Below are positions 1 to 17,730 of a DNA stretch of 64,000 nucleotides, piece by piece. The notes under the pieces are model-generated. The model was not told the origin of the DNA and ran no database searches. It saw only the letters and a list, made by a program, of their open reading frames with translations. Positions within the stretch are counted from its first letter, which is position 1, and every line of letters starts with the position of its first letter. This stretch comes from Ceratorhiza oryzae-sativae (lineage: Eukaryota; Basidiomycota; Agaricomycetes; Cantharellales; Ceratobasidiaceae). The translations under genes were made by a program, and so were the position numbers. The stretch is taken from positions 930,001 to 994,000 of the forward strand of contig JARWMV010000233.1 in NCBI GenBank assembly GCA_030998015.1, written 5' to 3'.

Positions 1-1025
1 TAACGGCAGGGGGCGAGGTTGGGAGATCTGATGGGGGCAGTTGCGCCTGTGTACGAACAATGGTAAACCCAATATCTTCGTCGTCTACGTGCATTGGTGT
101 TGCTTGGGTGGTTTCTATTGGTGTATTATCGCCAACTTTTTCTGGCTGGGGCGCTGTGGACGGGGCGTGCTCCAGTAACCCGGAAAGCTTGCGGTGCAAT
201 GGCACGGGTGGCTAGACAAAGCAACATCGTAAGGAAACTAAAGCTATGTAGAAGGTAAACAAACTTCGAGCGATTCAAAGGCCGCATATACGCATGGTAC
301 GAGCAGCGATATACTTTCGAGCAGTCTCGAAGCAAGAGCATTGACCCTCGCGACAATGCTTATGAGCATTATGGTAAGTTGGAGAAACGCCGTAGTTGGC
401 ATAAACAAGCAAAAGGAGCTGTGATGGCTTCAGTGATAATCGATGAAAATATTGGGATCGGGCTCGCACTTGTATGCCTTGAGGAATTCCGCGTTCGCCT
501 GATGAATTTGGGTTCAGCTAGCATGACTGAACGCTTTGTTAGAAAGCTTACCGATTGTAATAGTTTTTTGATATCCAAAATTCGTTCAAGTATCTTGGCT
601 ACATTTTCTGCTGGCGGTATTCGGGTCCAAGCCCCACTAAAAACTTTGGTACTACGAGGGGACAAAGCTCGAGAACGATCGCTAGCCTCATGTTTTACCA
701 CTCACCCTCCAAACTCTTCTTCATGGAACATGCCAGCCAGGAGCTCGAGGACACGAGGTAGATTAAATTCATAGATTCTGGATGCCATACGCCTAGTAGC
801 TACTACGTTTCTCCAGAACAATGATAATCCATGCTGATTCTTTCCCTTGTAGTAAACACGCTCAAGCAGGTGTATTTCAGTCCTGAGCAGTTTCTGACTG
901 GAACGTATGTCTCTGCTGCTAGTCTTTAGCCTTTTAAGCAGCTGGCCAACAGAAGGTATATCCGCATTAGAACGAGGGCGATAGTTGTCCGAGGGGATAA
1001 AACGGAATCGTCGTTGTGGGGGCAT
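1..1025 (-). CDS. NEPRO / RNase MRP Rmp1-like protein (partial)
   Basis: The gene reads leftward and its 3' end lies outside the window. Exon 1 (706-1025) encodes a basic N terminus and then RVYYKGKNQH followed by LFWRNV. This is the helical signature of the nucleolus and neural progenitor protein (NEPRO)/Rmp1 N-terminal domain, known in RNase MRP and pre-rRNA processing. Splice-consistent exons follow at 552-651, 470-498 (29 nt) and 315-418. The last encodes a hydrophobic helix around LTIMLISIVARVNAL, as expected for the family. The splicing downstream of 315 is not resolved. The start at 1025 was chosen because it leaves 122 bp to the divergent beta-adaptin ATG; an in-frame ATG at 1088 is also possible. 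The family call rests on motif recognition alone. Confidence 0.6.
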
Positions 1026-1147
1026 GATGAAAGGAACTCGATCAGGAATAGGCGCTGGCCCGTGGACTTGGCGCGTGCTCGCTCGCACCCACCATCATCC
1101 TTCAACCGCGACTTGTGTGCTCTAGTCTTTGGTGACTCTAATTTTGG

Positions 1148-3755
1148 ATGGCGACTGGAGGTCAAGATGCAAAGTTCTTTGCTCGTGGAAAAATCCAGGA
1201 GTTCCGGAATGAGCTCAAAGAGGCGGAGACCAAGGACAAGAAGTTCGTGAAACGAAAGGTCATTCTCAAGAAGATAGTCGCCAATATAACCATGGGCAAT
1301 GATAGTGAGCAGCCGTGATTAATCTACTTTTGTGTTATGCTAAGATCATCTCTAGTGTCAGCCCTATTCCCTGATGTAGTACAGTGTATGAGTATTCAAG
1401 TGCTAGAGATCAAAAAGAGTAAGCGCAGTTCGTGGGACGCGTCTCTTGGATGCTCAACGTTCGCATAGTGGTCTATCTATACCTCGTCAGCTATGGACGA
1501 GGCAAACCCGACCAGATAAACTACGCAGTCCAGAACTTTCTTCAAGTATGTTATATGATCACTCGCTCATCTTATTGGGCTGACCGACCTATAGGACTGC
1601 GCAGACCGCAATCCACTCATTCGTGCTTTAGCTATCCGTACCATGTCATATATCCCTCTGCCTGTCGTCACTGCTAACCTTATCGACCCTCTGCGACACT
1701 GCCTGAAGGACCAGGATCCATATGTTCGCAAGACGGCTGCTATTTGTGTAGCAAAACTCTACATGCATGATCCTAAGCTAGTCGACAAGCACAACTTCCT
1801 GGCCATGCTCCGAGACTTGTTGAAGGACGCCAACCCGACCGTGGTAGCCAACGCAGTTGCTGCCCTGACGGAAATCAGCGAGCGAAGCGACGATATTTCA
1901 CTCAAGCTTAGTATTGAGGTTGCAAATAAGCTTATATCTGCGCTAGGGGAATGCTCTGAGTGAGTGCTTTCCTATGACCCACTTCGGAGTTAATAAAATA
2001 CCTTGGTTTAGGTGGGGCCAGATCTATATTCTCGACTGCTTGCTAGCCTACGTCCCCCAAACTACGACCGACGCGGAAATCCTTGCGGAGAAAGTCTCCG
2101 TCCGGCTACAACACGCCAACTCAGCGGTTGTGCTCACCACCATCAAAATTCTGCTGTATTTGATGAATTATGGACAACAGGGATACTATGAACCACCTTT
2201 GCAAGAAAATGGGCCCACCCCTGGGTATGTATCCGTCTATTTTTAGTGATTGTGTGCCTGATATGTGGTAAAGTTACTCTCTTGTCCGCTGGGCCGGAAG
2301 TCCAATACGTCGCTCTTCGGAATATCTTGCTCATCATCCAAAGGCGGCCTGCTGTGTTGAAGAATGATGTCAAAGTCTTTTTCTGCAAGTACAACGACCC
2401 TATTTATGTCAAGTTGGCCAAGCTTGAGATTATGTATCGGCTTGCACGGGACGAAAACGCCAAAGCCGTTCTGCTTGAACTCCAAGAGTGCGTCTTTTTC
2501 GACGTGGCACTATACACGCATGACTAACCATGTCTCAGGTACGCCTCGGAGGTTGACATTGACTTTGTTCGCAAGGCAGTCCGAACGATGGGCCGTTTGG
2601 CCATCAAAGTGACCACTGCTGCCGACCAGTGTATCGATTCGCTCATGTCTCTCATTGAGACAAAGGTCACTTACGTTGTGCAAGAAGCCGTGGTCGTGAT
2701 CAAAGACATCTTCAGGAGGTACCCCAACAAGTACGAGGGTGTTATTCCAACACTATGCGAGAATATCGACGCGCTGGATGAACCCGATGCTCGTGCGGCT
2801 ATGGTCTGGATCATTGGCCAATACGCAGAGCGTATTGATAATGCAGAGGAACTTATGGAAGACCTGACGTACAACTTCTTGTCAGAGTCAGCCGAGGTAA
2901 ATGGGCCACGTCTTATCGAACGCCCTAAGCTAAACATTCCCTTGGAACAGGTTCAACTGGCTTTGCTGACGGCAGTTGTCAAGCTCTTCATCAAGAAGCC
3001 TGAGCAAGGGAAAGAGCTCGTCCCGAAGATTCTCAAATGGGCAACCGAGGAGGTGGACAACCCTGATCTCCGAGACCGAGGCTACATGTATTGGCGGCTG
3101 TTGTCCACTGATGCAACGGCAGCGAAGGATGTTGTGCTGGCGGAGAAACCACCCATCTCAACTGACACGGATCGCATGGAGAGAGGTGCCCTGGATCAAC
3201 TACTATTACATACTGGAACGCTTGGATCGATCTATCACAAGAATCCAGAGGTAAGGTCTTGGACCGTTAATCCACCCGAAAGCCGCTAATAGGTGTTTGC
3301 AGACGTTTATCCGAACCGCCAAGGGCAAGTGGCTTACCGATAGCCCTGCGCTCAACCAAGCGTCTCGTGCGGCGCTTGTAACACGGATGGAGGACATTCC
3401 TCTTCCAGCTGCACTCCCCAAGACTACAATTGCCCGGGACCGTCCGGACGATAACGACCCCCTCCCACCTGTACCCGGTCTTAATAGCCGATACGATGAT
3501 GAAGATGGCAACAACGCACGGGCCGACGCGAATTCGTTGCTTATCGGGGGAAATGACGATGACGAAGTGGACAACGGGAATGATGATGATGCGGATGAAG
3601 ATGAGCGGCTTCCAGTTGGTAAAGGCGGAATGGTTGGTTCCGCGATGGACGCAAACGACCCCTACGCCGGACTCGATGGCGCATTTTCATCCAGTGCACC
3701 ACGGCCGTCTGGCTCTTCGCAGCGCGGGAAGGAGCAAGAGGATTTATTGCTGTGA
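1148..3755 (+). CDS. AP-1/AP-2 complex subunit beta (beta-adaptin), ear-less
   Basis: Large subunit of a clathrin adaptor complex, acting in vesicle formation at the Golgi/endosome or plasma membrane. Joining exons across about eight short introns gives the classic beta-adaptin trunk: an N-terminal block with ELKEAE and KKVI-like helices, then [61 protein letters not shown] and HANSAVVL, and later [19 protein letters not shown]. After the trunk comes a short acidic hinge rich in Asp (about 3550-3610). The protein stops at EDLLL without the C-terminal ear. Yeast Apl2 is similarly short, so this is probably normal. I cannot decide between AP-1 and AP-2 from sequence memory. The gene is divergent from the NEPRO-like gene. 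Confidence 0.92.
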
Positions 3756-3889
3756 TATACCTTTTTTGCTTTCGTGGAATGGATGTGACTTAATTTTCCT
3801 GTGGGCTAATTGGTATATTCAACATAATTCTATAATACAGTTGCTGGGTGAGTCGGCGACACTAATGGTATCTACGGCCTGAGTGGGGT

Positions 3890-4910
3890 TTAGGCTTGGT
3901 CCACACTAGGGATGCGATCCGTCGGCAATGCAGGTCTCAGCGAGTTGTAATGCTACCGGCCAATAAGTAGTTTTCGGTCAACAGCTTGAGATGCAACGCA
4001 CCTCTCCAAGTCCGTACATGCGCCTGTGATAGCTAATCCTGACCACCGCACCAGGTTTGGCCATCTTTCCGTCTGCAGGTTCGTGGACCACAATTCGCCG
4101 TGGCCCTGCCTGAATGACATGAATCGGGACCTTGTACGCGCTCGCCAAAGCCATGATCTCGGGCTCGCCACCCCACTCCCCAGTATCCTTAACCTTAGCA
4201 CAATAAATCTCGAATTCTCTTGGCGAGATGAGGCCAGGCGCATCGGCGCCAGCTCCGTCCTCGCCGTTGACAGAAGGGAGGAACGGGATGAACGAGTCCG
4301 GATGTGCAAACATGTAGTTTGAAGCCGCCGTTCGAGTTGTAAGCGGGACAGCCGCAGAAGGGGGGATCAGGCCGAGAAGCGCGAGCTGGTCTGCTATCGC
4401 GGTGTACATACAATGACCGTCTGGTGGAATCTGCATTTTGACATTCATTGCGGACCTTTATCCTGATATATGCTGGGGCGTACCTCAATCATTTGCAAAC
4501 CCTGCGCCTTACACTCCGATAGTATAGCCTCCTCTTCCTCTTTGATTTCTTGTTGGATACGAGCATCTGAAGCCTCGTCTCTAGGTAGAAGCTCAGCCGC
4601 CAGCTTCTCCGCTTTTCTTGCCTACTCGTTTTAAAACCTGTGAGTCAAGCCGATTCCACACAAGTACAAGTAAAGTAACTCACGAGTCGAGCATGGAAAC
4701 GATTCCGACTATCCTTTTTGGCTTTCTCTCCCGCCTCCTCCGACTTGGCACTCTCCACGCTCTGCAAAACAGCTGCAGCCTCTTTTTGTGTTTCGGCATC
4801 GCGTGCATCAAGCGCCCGAATAGATCATCCTCCAGAGTGTCGTTCCCAGGTGCAGGTTCGGGAGGCGGCGGCGAAAAAACCTTTTTGATCTTGTCACGCT
4901 TCCTCACCAT
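3890..4910 (-). CDS. OTU-domain cysteine protease (OTUD6-like deubiquitinase)
   Basis: Predicted ubiquitin-specific cysteine protease. The OTU core starts at IPPDGHCMYTAIADQL (Asp and Cys of the catalytic centre, about 4440-4390) and continues with WGGEPEIMALA. It ends with YGLGE joined across a 49-nt intron to HYNSLRP, which supplies the catalytic His; the stop is at 3890-3892. Upstream exons (about 4499-4620 and 4684-4817) encode a charged, coiled-coil-like region (ARKAEKLAAELL) typical of OTUD6 proteins, which bind translation machinery in other eukaryotes. The 5' end is uncertain. The best ATG (4910) begins MVRKRDKIKK, but that frame must shift by one base at the GGG near 4815 to enter the helical region (see findings). 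Confidence 0.85.
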
Positions 4911-6492
4911 TCTGAGTTCTTGTTTCGAGTATGATTTTTCGACGTAGTAATGACAGATCCGGAAGTTCACTCTTGCAGTTGTAAGCTGTGGTGGTTGGGA
5001 TGATCAAAGGGTCCAGGCATACCATGACGCTCCACCTCGCGTCACGGCGCTTCGTTTATCATTCAGGACGTGCTTTAAGAGGCTGGACACAACTTAACCA
5101 CAAACCTTTTTATTAAAAAAAAGACTCGAGGAGACCAAAGTACCTTCCAAATAAGTCAGGACCCCCCTTGTCCTTGGCATATGGTCATGGCAGTTGCTGG
5201 AAGGAATGACATACCCAATGCTGAGTTGAGCGATTGCCAGCAGACTCTTGATACGTTCTTCACCCATGGCTCTGAGATAGAGACAGGTTGGTATTTTTTT
5301 ATATATCATGGAATTAGATAGATCGATTTGATTTACGATAGTAGTCTTTAGTATGTATGCTGCAGACGCAACAGAAGAAGTACATTTGAGGCCTGTACTC
5401 TATTGATTTCGGTGAAATCTCGGGGTCTCGAAATGCTCTTCGTGGGATGGAACTCGGGTACATTTTGGGCTATATACGCTAAGTCCATCGCTTTTCTCAG
5501 TTGGGCTTCATGAATTGTTAGTATATGCATGGCAAAAAGGCTTATTCCGGCGCATCGTGTATTAAAACGGACTATAAATAACGTCAAGCACGTTACGTGA
5601 AGGGGAACTACATTCATTCTCATTTTCACTGTAGGAGCACAACTAATATAAGAGTACAAGTAACAATGGTTGATCTTTAGTGCAAACCCTTCAGGCTAGC
5701 GTTGTTGTTAAAGCCAAGACGGCCAAGAAGCATAATTAAACCTAGGCGAGCAACGTCAGCCCTTTTGATAGCACCAATACCATTCCCATTCTCGTCGTAT
5801 ATATACGACGAGAACTCGGCGAAAAGCAAATTTGTTAGTTAGGGCTAGTTGCCGCACTGGTTCTACCTACGCGGAATTGACGCCTGGGTAGCTCGGATTA
5901 CCACGCGCTACTGGGGTTAATTGTGCTTAGGGAGAACCGGCGCTCTGACTAGCCCTCAGTACCGAATTGGTTTTGGCCGAGTGGTATATTGAATGCCTTC
6001 CTGGTTTGTTCGGGAAAGCACATTTGGCTTAATTTTATGCTCAAGAGAAATTCTAGGACAAGATCCTCCCAGAGTTTCACCAAACCGCTAGAACGCATAA
6101 GTTCCAGAATCGCGAGATTGCATATTTGAGCGCGTTTAATGCAGAAGCAAGCTGATCACTCAGATTGGCTCTTTAATCAAAGCATCTGGAGCTCGAACAG
6201 AATATTGCCAGATCGATAGGGTACTTGGTCCTTCTGATGATACTGAAAGCTCTCTATCCGTGCTGTTCATATACGGGGTAGCCCGGCACGATTCAAGAAC
6301 GGAAGGAGCAGAGCACTCTTATATATGCGCTGAATATTTGCCGCCCCGAAGTTGATGACAATATTCACGAAACGGATTGGATTGAACATTTGACTATCAA
6401 TGAGCTACACCATCGCTTTTCTAAAGGGAAAGGTCATGCAGCTGAAAACAATGCCGGAGCCAGAAATCAACCATGATGTCTGCGTGAGCAGC
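4911..6492. other. Intergenic stretch without recognisable gene
   Basis: About 1.6 kb, relatively AT-rich. Open frames are short and lack recognisable motifs or convincing exon chains on either strand. I found no terminal repeats or transposase motif. It holds the presumed 3' region of the GH6 gene on its right and the promoter of the OTU gene on its left. A decayed element cannot be excluded by eye. Confidence 0.5.
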
Positions 6493-8321
6493 TTAGAGAG
6501 GCGGGTTGGCGTTCTTGACCTATTATATGAATCTATTAGCCATTTGGCTTCTGCGGGGTCAGGTGGTCTTTACTTACGAGGTCAACAAAGTAGGCCTGGA
6601 ACCACTCGCCGGCCTCAGGGGCGGGCTTCTTGGCGTCGTTGAGACCACAAGTAGAATCGTAGCGGACGGCAGAGGTATTCGAAGTACCGTCACTCTCGCC
6701 ACCGGGCTTGACCCAGACGACTTGGCTAGAGACAGGCAATGGGTCAGTGTGCGCTCCGCCTAAACTCAAGTTGAAGACCTACTCGATGCCTGTGACGGAG
6801 CTGGGGCCAGGGCGAGTACCGAATCCAGCGCCCTCGATGTTGCACCAGTTGCCCCATGCATCACGGATGTTCTGAACACCGGAACGACCCTGGTCAACAA
6901 TGAAGTGGGCTAAGAATAGAGTATGTGAGTGAGAGTCTATCAACACTTAAACGCCAAGCGTACCGGGGAAGTTGTTCTGCTGGAGGAGAGGAATGAGCGC
7001 GCTAATGTAGTGTTGCTCGTCGTAGTTCTGGTTGGGCGGGGTGACTGGGTCGGGAGAAGCAGCGACGATGGCGTTGTAGTTGGCAACGTCTATAATGGAT
7101 TATTAGCGTCTATGTGTGCATATATATCGAATCGAACTGACTAGTCGCGAGGCCGCGCACACGGTAAGCACCGCCAGCACTCTTGAGGAGGTCACCAAAG
7201 AGCTGAGCGGCAGGCGAGATGTTGGCAGGCCAACCGAGCCAGCCGGCGTGGCCAGCATCAAGGTAGAGGTAGATGTTAGGCTGGCTAAGCTTCTGGATAG
7301 CGTAGATCGTCGAGCGCTTGTAGACATCCTGGGCCTTGGCGCAACGCTGGTCGCTCAAGTTGGTGACCAAGTTGGCAAGCGAATCCGGCTCGACAACAGC
7401 CACAACGCGGATCTGGGGGTACTCTATGGTGCAACAGTCAGGGTTATTCGAGCCAGTACGACGAGCTACTTACTCGCGACCCAGGCGGCAATGTCGTCGA
7501 TGTATTGCTTGTAGAGTGCCTCACCACCGTTGGCCGAAGACAGTTCACCGTTGGAAGCCAAAGCATGGCAATCACGGTCAGGAAGGTCGTAGACAACAAT
7601 TTGAACGAGCTTTTTTCGCATCTTGTTAGTTCGGCCATGCAGGAGAGTTGGTAGTACGCTTACCTGCTTCTTGCCTGTGCTTGTGTACTTGGCCTGAGCA
7701 TCGGCGAGGTATTCACCGAGAGTCGGGACCTTGGCGCGAACGTCGAACCAGGTGAACGTCGGGATGTTTGCGACCTTGGCAGCCTTGGCTGCAAGAGAAG
7801 AGTCGGTGATGTTCTTGGCAGCGGCTGCAACCTCGGCAGCGTAGTATGGCGAGAGCCAGATGGTGTAGTCAGACGTGTATGGGTTGTCCGAAGGACCAAC
7901 GGTGCTAGTTAACAATGTAATTAGATATAATGGATATATGAGCAAGTTGCGCCAATCGCTCACCTGGTAGGGGAGGAACAGTAGTTGTGCTGGGTCCTCC
8001 TGAGGTGACAGGCTTGCTGGTCGACGTACTGACAGGCCTGCTGGTCGACGTGGTGACGGGCCTACTGGTGGTGGTGGTGGGCGAAGAAGAGCCAGGCAAG
8101 CACTGGAAGTAGTAGTCGTTGATTTTCGTGCAGGTGTTGCCAGACGTGCAGGTAGTTCCGCCTGTAGAATTGCGCTTTAGTATGATAATTTATTGGGCCA
8201 GAAAATCGCGCATACCGCTCCAGCCAATACCACCGCACTGCGCATACACAGGTTGCTGCGCCATGACGCTCGAGGCCATAAAGGCCACAGCGAGCGAACC
8301 AACCGAGATAGCCTTGAACAT
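6493..8321 (-). CDS. GH6 cellobiohydrolase (cellobiohydrolase II) with CBM1
   Basis: Secreted exo-cellulase that releases cellobiose from the non-reducing ends of cellulose. The start at 8321 gives a signal peptide (MFKAISVGSLAVAFMASSVM, cut near AQQ), then a CBM1 cellulose-binding domain (VYAQCGGIGWSG, CTSGNTC, YFQCLPG). A Ser/Thr/Pro linker follows with near-repeats of TSTSRPVT. The GH6 catalytic domain shows VVYDLPDRDC and VVEPDSLANLV (acidic residues matching Asp175 and Asp221 of Trichoderma Cel6A), YLDAGHAGWLGWPANI, VRGLATNVANYNA and VWVKPGGESDGTS (matching Asp401). Seven or more introns interrupt it. The last intron (donor after FVDL) leads to the short exon VKNANPPL and a stop, matching the usual GH6 end; reading straight through gives a non-conserved tail. 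Confidence 0.96.
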
Positions 8322-8387
8322 GTCGAGGGAGAGCAGACACAGAAGAAAGAACGAGTCTGAGGAAACCGACCAGCTCCTCTGTCTAAC

Positions 8388-8394
8388 ATTTATA
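8388..8394 (-). promoter_or_regulatory. TATA box of the GH6 gene
   Basis: On the minus strand the sequence reads TATAAAT, about 67 bp upstream of the GH6 ATG. This is a plausible core promoter position for an inducible fungal cellulase gene. Seen in sequence; use not tested. Confidence 0.6.
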
Positions 8395-9334
8395 CTCGAC
8401 CATCGCCGCTTGCGCCTGGTTGTCAGCCTATGTTCTTATTCTCCGACATTTCGCAGCTGAGAGGTCTGCTCCGACGCCGTGCTGCCCTAAGATCGGTGGA
8501 AACGAGCGGGTCGTAGTCGGGATCCGAGCGCGTGGCCAAGAAACCGACGCTGTGGCGGATATGGTAAGGTGGTGTACATCCAACTTGGACGGATTTGCAA
8601 GTACATCAAATAGATTACTCTAACCCATCGTCAAGCGCAAGCTTACGTCCCTGGGTACTTGATTATCGAGGGGTCATGAGACGTGACGAAGGTGACATGG
8701 GCACCAATAGCCTCTGATGTGCCCCACCAAGTCGCCAAAGCTTATTGAAAACGAATGAGCGATTTCTCCGTGGTGTACCACGGGATACAGGATGGAAGGC
8801 AAAATCCCGGGAAGCGGCTGGCTTGGCAAAAGGTGTCATCGGTTCATAAGAAGTTCAATTCGGCCAACAGACACAGCAGCGATGCGTAATATTGAGCAAG
8901 CGAAGCGCCAAGACCAAGCATATGATGCGAGAACATTTATTCTCGCACGGGAGCTCCGTAGATTGCCCGACGAACGCGACTGGTACAGATTCGTTTTCGG
9001 CATGCAGACCTGCTCCGAGTCAGCTGGGAGAAACAGAGGTGATATTTGTGGATAACGCAGACATCTGGTGCTAAGCTCCCGAGGTTGATAGCCATGAATG
9101 TTGTCGTAATAACCCATTGTTCTTGCGTGTGGAAACTGCCAAGCCAAGCCATTATCACGTGATGGACTTTCTCGCCGATCACGTCAAAGATCGCGATCCG
9201 GTATCATTGCGTTACCACATACGGCCAAGGTCTCAACCAAGCCCTTGTCGATATTTATTCGGAGCATATACCCACAGAACCAGATCATGTCTGAAATTGA
9301 TCTACTACATAAATACAAAATTGAAGCGCCCATT
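8395..9334. other. Intergenic region between GH6 promoter and ABC transporter 3' end
   Basis: Roughly 0.9 kb with only short overlapping open frames on both strands and no recognisable protein motif. It must contain the upstream regulatory region of the cellobiohydrolase gene and the 3' UTR of the transporter. I see no repeats or RNA gene. Confidence 0.5.
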
Positions 9335-15399
<6,065 letters not shown>

Positions 15400-16094
15400 G
15401 GTGCTGATGCAAGGAGAGCGGAAGTAGGAGACTTGTTTGATCCCGCGGCAAAATATAGCGCAGGATAGGGATGACAAATTGAGTTTTTACGAGCACATGG
15501 TCCACATCAGATCAAGGATCATCGAAGGGCCTTCGGTACCGCACAATCACAAGTCTGACTCGACAAATAAGTAATATGTATGCGCAGTCGGCATTTCTTG
15601 CTACAGACTGTGCATCTTTATCAGCCGTAGCACATGCTGTCGCCACTCGGAGAAATACAGACCAGTGTTCCAGTACGAACACGCCTCTTTTGCTCGCCTA
15701 TCGTGTCAAAGTGCAAGTCATTCAGGGTATCTCGGGCAAGCGAAGCACATGAATGCCACCGGCTTGCTCCAGGTTCGCATGGTTCCCCCGGCATGGAGTC
15801 GGGTGTGGTCACAGAAATAGTCGCAACTTTACGTCCCCAGGGCTAACGTGCAAGTCATTTGGCCTCACAAGGGTTCGCGTGTTGCGGTCAACCCAACAAG
15901 AGTTCGAAAGAACTCTAACCCCTAACTCCGTTATCACGCTTCCGATCGCAGAACCCGCTATGAACCGAACGCGGAGGATAGATACTTTATTGGAGACACC
16001 CCACCGATTACAATTACTTAACTATTCCTACAAGCTCTACAACGTAGACACCAAATGAATCCAACCACACGACACCGATTCAGAAAACCTTTTC
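15400..16094. other. Intergenic region, no gene seen
   Basis: About 0.7 kb between the ABC transporter start and the kinase stop. Only short frames without motifs. A 12-bp string (GTGCAAGTCATT) occurs twice about 138 bp apart (near 15710 and 15848), which is weak on its own. Confidence 0.45.
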
Positions 16095-17437
16095 TCAGCG
16101 ACCCTGCGCATACTGTTGTGCATACTGCCCGCTCGGCGTGTAGTATTGACTAGGCGGCCCACTCTGCTGCATCTGCTGGAACTGTTGCTGCTGCTGATAC
16201 GCCAACTGCTGTTGAGCAGCAGCCGCGGCCTGCTGTTGGCGGGTGTCCGCCATCTGAGTCGCAAACGCGTGTTCGGCTGCTTGTTGAGGGTAAGCATACT
16301 GGGGCTGAGCATAGGCATTCGGGCCAGAGGGTGTCGTAAAGTAAGGATGTGACAAAGCCTCTTGAGCGGTAATGCGCTTCGCGGGATCAAATTGCAAGAG
16401 ACGATCCAAAAGGTCAATCGCTAATAACTCGGTTAATTTCATTTCAAGCCATCCGGGCGGAACGTTCCTACCTTGAGGACTGGCCTTGGGCACGACCTGT
16501 TGCCAAGGAACCTTGGGATACCTGGGATACTGCTTCAACTGGATTTCGGGCTACCCCATGTTCGAGTCAGCCTCACACATTCCCACTGCACCACGCGAAC
16601 TAGTAAATGGCACCGAATCAGCTGCAATCTTACGCAACACACGCTCATCGGGTGTACCAATAATTCGCATAATGTTCAACAGCTGGTCCTGGTTGTCACG
16701 ACCACGGAACAGGGGCACACCAGTGATCATTTCAGCAAAGATGCACCCACAGGACCAAACGTCGATGGAGGTATTGTAGGTGCGGGAACCAAGGAGGACG
16801 TCCGGGGCACGGTACCATAGAGTCACGACCTACATGCACAGCTCATCAGCCACCAGACCGAGCTAAAGAAAGAAAACAATGCAAGAGGCCATACCTCATT
16901 CGAGAACGTATTGACCGGCACGCCAAACGCCCTGGCTAGACCAAAGTCACCGAGCTTGAGCTCGCCCTTGCGATTAATCAACAAGTTCTGCGGTTTTAGA
17001 TCGCGATGGAGGACTCGATTATCGTGGCAGAATGCAGTGCCCTTCAATAACTGGAACATGAAGCTGCGGACAGTTCCGGGATCGAGCGCCCCACGCTCGC
17101 CATGGGTGTCCATGTACTTTTTCAAGTCTTGCTCGCAGTACTCAAAGATGAGGACGAGCTTGGTTTCGGTATGGATGACGTCGTGCAGGCGGACGATGTT
17201 AACATGCTTGAGCTCTTTCATGAGCGAGATTTCGCGGATGGCGGTCGAGGGCGTGCCTTCCTCGGCATCGAGGTGGATCTCTTTGAGTGCGACGATCTCG
17301 TTGGTCGTGCGCGAGCGTCCCTACAAGGCGGCGACATCAATCGACCAGTGGCAAGTGGATGGCCACCTGGGGCTCACCTTGAAGACGGTGGCATAGGTGC
17401 CCTCGCCGAGTTTCTCGAGCTGAACGTAGTTGCTCAT
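16095..17437 (-). CDS. Cyclin-dependent kinase, Pho85-like
   Basis: Serine/threonine kinase of the Pho85/PhoA (CDK5-like) group, which with its cyclins controls phosphate response, glycogen metabolism and the cell cycle in fungi. The start at 17437 gives [20 protein letters not shown] (glycine loop). Next come ALKEI (catalytic Lys), the cyclin helix [37 protein letters not shown] and the activation segment [17 protein letters not shown], spliced across an intron near 16823-16897. Further introns interrupt the C lobe. After the kinase core a Gln/Ala/Tyr-rich tail of about 80 residues follows (runs such as QQQQQFQQ), ending QQYAQGR. Divergent from the cupredoxin-like gene, with 293 bp between start codons. 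Confidence 0.93.
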
Positions 17438-17730
17438 GCTTGTGGAACGACCAGACAAGGAGGGTGGTGGTGGGAACGACGAACGAACGTCAATGCAACC
17501 GGAGCTAATGAGGCTGACTGAGTTGAAAGAGGGGCTTGAGGCGATGACCAGCGCGGGGTCATTCGCACGCCGGACTTAGGCGCCGAGCTCAGGGTCCGCA
17601 CCGCCAAGCACCCAATCTCCAAGCCTCTTGAACCTTCTCGAGCCCAAGTCCTTTCTGTCTTTATAACGGCAATCTTCTTTTCTTCGGCCACACCTCCCCC
17701 TTTCTTTTCTGCGTTTCCCTCCTGCTCAAA

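Noticed and set aside
4911..6492. Idea of a degraded transposon
   Set aside because: No terminal repeats, target-site duplications, reverse transcriptase or transposase motifs were seen.
6400..6642. Short plus-strand frame opposite the GH6 3' end
   Set aside because: Overlaps verified GH6 exons on the other strand and has no motif of its own.
15710..15859. A 12-bp direct repeat (GTGCAAGTCATT)
   Set aside because: Too short and isolated to call an element or operator.
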